Assembly (NCBI GenBank): GCA_000531095.1
Contig: HG799469.1
Location: 93,544-149,189 of the forward strand
Source of the DNA: Gemmata massiliana
Lineage (GTDB): Bacteria; Planctomycetota; Planctomycetia; Gemmatales; Gemmataceae
Length of the DNA stretch: 55,646 bases
Direction of reading: 5' to 3'
The translations under genes were made by a program, and so were the position numbers. Of this stretch, positions 51,768 through 55,646 are shown one piece after another. The first letter of the stretch is position 1, and each line of letters starts with the position of its first letter. The notes below the pieces were generated by a model, which was not told the DNA's origin, did no database searches, and worked only from the letters and a program-made list of their open reading frames with translations.

Positions 51768-52691
51768 TTACTTTTCCTTCGGCACGACCTTCTTGATCTG
51801 GTAGCCCTTGCCCGGGCCGTCGAGCCACTTGACGAACGCTTCCTTCGTGATGGCGCCGAAATCGACCGGCGGTTGGCCCGGTTGCGGTTGAGGGAACTCC
51901 AGATCTTTCCAGCCGTCCTTGTCGGTGAGCCCGAGCTGGTAGAAGGCGTTGAGCGCGTTCGGGGTGAACACGGCGCCGGGGCGCGGCATGCTCGTCCACT
52001 TGCCCTCGGCGAGCCCCTTGAGGATGAGCTTGCTCTCGTCGGCCGGGATCGCGACCTCGTTGACCTCGCCGCCGGTGAGCGGGTAGGCGCGGTACTTGGT
52101 CACCATAATCATGGCGGTTTCGGTCCGCACGTCGGCCTTGTCGCTCTTGAGCCCCTTCATCGGATCGGCGAGCACGGCCGTGGCCTTCTTCACTTCTTCG
52201 AGCGACTTCTTGCCGGCGTCGGTGGTGATGTCCACCGGGTGGTACAGGCCGGGCATGACGTAGAACTCGGCGGTCGGGTGCTTCGTGAGGAAGAACACCA
52301 TCTGCTGGCCTTCCTTCAGTTCCGGCGCCTGGAACCCGGGGCGCACTACCGCGGGGCGGAGGCGCCCGGGTTGCGGGGCGTTCGGCTCGGCCTTGGCGGG
52401 CGGGATGAAGCCGATTTTGACGTGCGTGATGTTGTTCGCGCCCACGAGCGCGCTGTCGATCTTCACCACCGCAACCTTGTACGCGACCTTGTCGTTCGCG
52501 CCCGCGTAGGGCGACGCGGCATCAACGGTGTCCTTTTCGATGGCGGTGATTTTGCCGGTCACGACGACCGGGGCCGTGACCGCCATTTGTGCGGGCGGCG
52601 GCGGGGCTGCGATCCGAAGGGCGAAGGCCGAACTCGTTGAAACCGCGAATACGAGAGCGGCGATGACCGCCGTCATCAGGTACCGACGCAT
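51768..52691 (-). CDS. Secreted paralogue (3 of 3)
   Basis: From ATG 52691 the protein has 307 residues. GGAG lies nine bases before ATG 52691, while TTG 52706 (longer form) has none. Signal peptide YLMTAVIAALVFAVSTSSAFA, then VVVTGKITAIEKDTVDAA, AYKVAVVKIDSALVGANN and THVKIGFIPPAKAEPN, a Pro-rich linker and the shared helical half ending AFVKWLDGPGKGYQIKKVV. It is the most upstream of the three and has the longest loops. The three genes are probably ancient tandem duplicates. Function unknown. Confidence 0.7.
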   Translation of the reverse strand: MRRYLMTAVIAALVFAVSTSSAFALRIAAPPPPAQMAVTAPVVVTGKITAIEKDTVDAASPYAGANDKVAYKVAVVKIDSALVGANNITHVKIGFIPPAKAEPNAPQPGRLRPAVVRPGFQAPELKEGQQMVFFLTKHPTAEFYVMPGLYHPVDITTDAGKKSLEEVKKATAVLADPMKGLKSDKADVRTETAMIMVTKYRAYPLTGGEVNEVAIPADESKLILKGLAEGKWTSMPRPGAVFTPNALNAFYQLGLTDKDGWKDLEFPQPQPGQPPVDFGAITKEAFVKWLDGPGKGYQIKKVVPKEK

Positions 52692-52987
52692 GCGAGATCG
52701 CTCCAAGGAAATGGTGAAAGGCGACGCGAGTGGTCCGGTTTAGTCAAGACGAGGCGTCTTAACAAATAGTTGTGTGGCGTGCGAAATTTCTTACCGCGTT
52801 AGACGCGGAGCGAGTTACACGGTCGAAAAATGTGACTCCGCCCATTGCGGCGGAGGAATGATAGGCTTACGTTAATACTAAGATCGAACTCCGTGTGGGT
52901 CCGATCTCCCGGCCGCCCGGTGGTGTCCCCGCACCTCCGGGCGGTATTTTTGGGCGATTGGGGCGCCGAACTGCGCCGATCGTTTGC

Positions 52988-54523
52988 CTAATCCGCGCCC
53001 GGCCCGGTCATCTTCTCGGGGCGCACGATCTGGTCGAACTTCTCCGCGGTGAGGGTACCGCTCCCGTCCTTGAGCGGCGGCGCGAGGTTGATCGCCTCTT
53101 CGCGGAGCGTGGTACCGTTGTGGTGCGCGGTCTTCGCGATCTTCGCGGCGGCGTCGTAGCCGATGTGCCGGTTCAGCGCGGTGACCAGCATCAGCGAGTT
53201 GTTGAGGTACGCCGCGATCTGTTTGCGGTTCGCGTCGATGCCCTTGCGCGTCTTCCCGCCGCTCTTCGGCTTGAGCTTCGACTGGTCCACTTCCACCATG
53301 CCGCTGTCCTTGCCGACGCCGTACTCGAGCGCCTCGTAGTCGGTCTCGGGCATGTCGGCCGCGCAGTGCTCGCGGAAGCTGCGGCACGCATCGGTGAGGA
53401 GCCGGACGGAGTGCAGGAAGTTGTGGATCAGCACCGGCTTGAACACGTTCAGCTCGAAGTTGCCCTGCGACGCCGCGAGGCCCACCGCGACGTCGTTCGC
53501 GATCACCTGCACGCACACCATCGTCATCGCTTCGGACTGCGTCGGGTTCACCTTGCCGGGCATGATCGACGAGCCGGGCTCGTTCTCGGGGATCGTGAGT
53601 TCGCCCAGCCCGCACCGGGGGCCGCTCGCGAGCCAGCGCACGTCGTTGGCGATCTTCATGAGGCCCGTGGCGAGCGCCTTGAGCGCCCCGCTCGCGAACG
53701 CCAGCGGCTCGTGCCCCGCGAGCGCCTGGAACTTGTTCGGCGCGGTGACGAACGGCTGGCCGGTGAGGTCCGCGATCTGCTTCGCCACCTTGACCGCGAA
53801 CTCCGGGTGGGCGTTCAGGCCTGTGCCCACGGCCGTGCCGCCGAGCGCGAGTTCGTACAGCATCGGCAGCGTCGCTTTGAGCGCGGTGATGCCGTAATCG
53901 AGCTGCGCGACGTAGCCGCCGAACTCCTGGCCGAGCGTGAGTGGCACCGCGTCCATCAGGTGCGTGCGTCCGATCTTCACGATGTCCGCGAACTCTTTGG
54001 CTTTCGCGGCGAACGTGTCGCGCAGCGCGGCGACGCTGGGAACCAGTTGGTGAACGATCTCTTCTGCGGCGGCGATGTGCATCGCGGTCGGGAACGTGTC
54101 GTTGGACGACTGTGACATGTTCACGTCGTCGTTCGGGTGAACCGGCTTCTTCGAGCCCATCGTACCGCCGGCGATCTGGATCGCGCGGTTCGAGATGACC
54201 TCGTTCACGTTCATGTTGGTCTGTGTGCCGCTCCCGGTCTGCCACACACGGAGCGGGAAGTGGTCGTCCAGGTGCCCGGCGATGACCTCGTCCGCGGCCT
54301 TGCACACGAGATCGCACGTGGCCGCGGGCATCAGCCCGAGCGCCTTGTTGGTGAGCGCCGCGGCCTTCTTGAGCGTACCGAACGCGCGGATGACGGCGCG
54401 GGGCATCGTGTCCGCGCCGATCGCGAAGTGCGTGAGCGACCGGGCCGTCTGCGCGCCGTAGTAGCGGTCCGCCGGCACGCGGATCGGCCCCATGCTGTCG
54501 GTTTCTGTGCGGTATTCGGGCAT
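52988..54523 (-). CDS. fumC: Class II fumarase with an inserted segment
   Basis: The 511-residue protein has the class II fumarase/aspartase landmarks: [56 protein letters not shown] and the catalytic loop [17 protein letters not shown] near residue 325. FumC hydrates fumarate to malate in the TCA cycle. Typical FumC is about 465 residues. Here about 40 extra residues sit between REHCAAD and [14 protein letters not shown]; they start [18 protein letters not shown] and contain a Lys-rich stretch. Fumarase is preferred over aspartase by overall similarity, though that is hard to exclude. ATG 54523 chosen. Confidence 0.9.
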   Translation of the reverse strand: MPEYRTETDSMGPIRVPADRYYGAQTARSLTHFAIGADTMPRAVIRAFGTLKKAAALTNKALGLMPAATCDLVCKAADEVIAGHLDDHFPLRVWQTGSGTQTNMNVNEVISNRAIQIAGGTMGSKKPVHPNDDVNMSQSSNDTFPTAMHIAAAEEIVHQLVPSVAALRDTFAAKAKEFADIVKIGRTHLMDAVPLTLGQEFGGYVAQLDYGITALKATLPMLYELALGGTAVGTGLNAHPEFAVKVAKQIADLTGQPFVTAPNKFQALAGHEPLAFASGALKALATGLMKIANDVRWLASGPRCGLGELTIPENEPGSSIMPGKVNPTQSEAMTMVCVQVIANDVAVGLAASQGNFELNVFKPVLIHNFLHSVRLLTDACRSFREHCAADMPETDYEALEYGVGKDSGMVEVDQSKLKPKSGGKTRKGIDANRKQIAAYLNNSLMLVTALNRHIGYDAAAKIAKTAHHNGTTLREEAINLAPPLKDGSGTLTAEKFDQIVRPEKMTGPGAD

Positions 54524-54612
54524 CGGTAGACCGTTCCTGCGATGGAGAGGGGAGGGAAGTGCGGGTATTGTAGAAAGCGGACAACCGTGCTACCCGCGCT
54601 CAAGGTGCCGTG

Positions 54613-54894
54613 ATGCCCGACTGGTTGGTGCAAATTCTCATCCAGTACCCGATCGTGATCGTGATCGGGTTCGTCGCCTGGTATGCTTACGGAGAGCTGA
54701 AAGCGGCCCATGTGGGTCGGCTCCAGCGCGAAGAAGCGAACCACGCGACCTCCGTGGAGGCTCAGAAAGAGTTCCAACGGAAACTGGTTGAGGCCAAGGA
54801 CGCGGAGATCGCTCGACTGAAGGACGAACTCCGGAAGGAGATCGAGAAGTTGACGAAGAAGGTGGACGAATTGAATAAGAGGTTGGGCGCATGA
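54613..54894 (+). CDS. Small single-pass membrane coiled-coil protein
   Basis: From ATG 54613 the protein has 93 residues: one hydrophobic segment near 6-25 (QILIQYPIVIVIGFVAWYAYG) and a charged coiled-coil tail (LRKEIEKLTKKVDELNKRLGA). A GTG at 54610 is equally possible. Its stop overlaps the next start by four bases (ATGA), so the two are co-translated. Function unknown. Confidence 0.65.
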   Translation: MPDWLVQILIQYPIVIVIGFVAWYAYGELKAAHVGRLQREEANHATSVEAQKEFQRKLVEAKDAEIARLKDELRKEIEKLTKKVDELNKRLGA

Positions 54895-55454
54895 ACTTCT
54901 ACGAACTTCTGATCCCGCAGCTCCTCGCGGGCGCGGTGATTATCGTGATCGCCCTCCGCGCCGTTCATCAGTCGCGCCTTGAGAGCGAGGCACACGAACA
55001 GCGCATTGCCAAGAAACACGTGGTTCACGAGCAGTACGCGGCACAGGTTCAAGAGGCGCTCGCGCACCCAGAACTGCCAGCGAGTACCTTCATTACTGAA
55101 TGGGCCAGGCTGCCGGTCCTTCGCGTAACTCTGGACCTCGCGGACCCGAACGCGCTGGCCGATGTGGGGCGCATGGCCCAAGACGCGGGGCCGTTAATTA
55201 CGGGATTGAGTGACTATGAGGTCAAGATTGGTGGCCGCGGGTTGACGTTCACCGAAATGAAGGTCGCGCCTGGTCAAGTGATTCTGACACTGACGCCCAA
55301 GAACGCGGCCGGAGCAACGGAACGTGTAGCCCGCGTGGCCGATGCTCTGAATGCGACCTTCGGAGCCATCACGCCGATTCACGAACCCGCTTTGAATCTC
55401 GGGAGCTTGCCCGGTGACGTGGCCGGGGCGCGTGCCGCCGCACTCGCTGCGTGA
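54891..55454 (+). CDS. Membrane-anchored hypothetical protein
   Basis: The 187-residue protein has one N-terminal hydrophobic segment (LLIPQLLAGAVIIVIALRAV), a charged helix to about residue 65, and a soluble alpha/beta-looking C-terminal domain (VLRVTLDLADPNALADVGRM, VILTLTPKNAAGATERVARV). It is translationally coupled to the upstream small coiled-coil gene. I do not recognise the family. The next gene is convergent. Confidence 0.65.
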   Translation: MNFYELLIPQLLAGAVIIVIALRAVHQSRLESEAHEQRIAKKHVVHEQYAAQVQEALAHPELPASTFITEWARLPVLRVTLDLADPNALADVGRMAQDAGPLITGLSDYEVKIGGRGLTFTEMKVAPGQVILTLTPKNAAGATERVARVADALNATFGAITPIHEPALNLGSLPGDVAGARAAALAA

Positions 55455-55473
55455 GGCGGTCCGCAAAACACGT

Positions 55474-55646
55474 TCACTCTTCGGCCACGAACGGCTTCAT
55501 GTCGTTGGGGGTGAGCGGGTGCTCGAAGTGCGCGCCGATGAAGAAGTCGCCCGTGTCGAGCGGCTTGACGTGAACGATCTTCATCGAAACGCGCAGCATC
55601 GCGTCGCTGACCATCGATTCCAGGTACCCGGCGAGTAGAGTTCCGG
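55474..55646 (-). CDS. PilZ-like domain protein, C-terminal part (partial)
   Basis: The gene enters from the right edge; 56 residues are visible, ending AEE and stop at 55474-55476. SMKIVHVKPLDTGDFFIGA and FEHPLTPNDMKPF resemble the last strands of a PilZ-type barrel as found in planctomycetes. PilZ domains bind cyclic di-GMP, but the binding motif lies outside the window. Assignment is tentative. Confidence 0.5.
   Translation of the reverse strand, partial: GTLLAGYLESMVSDAMLRVSMKIVHVKPLDTGDFFIGAHFEHPLTPNDMKPFVAEE

Noticed and set aside
1..55646. CRISPR array or phage block
   Set aside because: The repeats are palindromic and dispersed; no regular spaced direct repeats and no phage structural genes were seen.

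Overview
The window looks like a stretch of chromosome from a Gemmata-like planctomycete (Gemmataceae). It is GC-rich, and its gene families are typical of that group: two TIGR02996-type proteins, a member of the Gemmata family beginning MTEAEWL, secreted PQQ-type propeller and FG-GAP proteins, a Tat-exported Gfo/Idh/MocA oxidoreductase, STN-domain secreted proteins, a DUF4139 protein and a HpnC-type squalene-pathway enzyme. Almost every long intergenic space carries a dispersed palindromic repeat. All assignments come from reading the sequence; no search was run.

Region by region. 1-3.8 kb: the end of an ISAs1-type transposase, a small membrane protein, a medium-chain dehydrogenase, and an M48 membrane peptidase paired with a small hypothetical gene. 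3.9-8.2 kb: an FG-GAP protein and a PQQ-type propeller gene whose 3' end is scrambled, next to an IS4-type transposase lacking its C-terminus. 8.4-11 kb: coaD, a class V aminotransferase and an M50 membrane protease. 10.9-13.9 kb, minus strand: a predicted ubiquitin-like conjugation operon with a small gene, an E2-like protein, a ThiF/E1-like gene broken by a GC-rich repeat, and an unrecognised beta-rich protein. This is the most unusual locus here. 14.2-17.3 kb: an alpha/beta hydrolase, a PhoPQ-activated-pathogenicity-type protein and hpnC, the last two overlapping at stop and start. 17.3-24.5 kb: a double-TrkA channel-like protein, a BFD-like [2Fe-2S] protein, an orphan HicB-like gene, a phospholipase C/S1-P1-fold protein, a secreted barrel-like protein, an SDR and a NagA-like deacetylase.

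24.5-34.4 kb: a DUF4139 protein, a glycosyltransferase, an ABM-domain protein, a Gemmata-family protein, two adjacent STN-domain proteins separated by a ~320-bp inverted-repeat element, and a Gfo/Idh/MocA oxidoreductase. 34.7-40.1 kb: a clear sigma-70-type promoter, a ~370-nt leader, dnaG and rpoD (the replication/transcription initiation pair), a coiled-coil zinc-ribbon protein and a DUF4177-like protein. 40.4-45.5 kb: two TIGR02996 proteins, recN and a second PQQ-type propeller. The recN 3' end is repeated at two other places in the window. 46-55.6 kb: a very large secreted repeat protein, three tandem paralogous secreted proteins separated partly by palindromic repeats, fumC with an extra segment, two small membrane-anchored genes and the end of a PilZ-like gene.

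Core functions (coaD, dnaG, rpoD, recN, fumC) are interspersed with envelope and secreted proteins and with repeat-driven gene damage (E1-like gene, PQQ gene, truncated transposases). Five kinds of palindromic element plus the recN-derived repeat occur in this one window.
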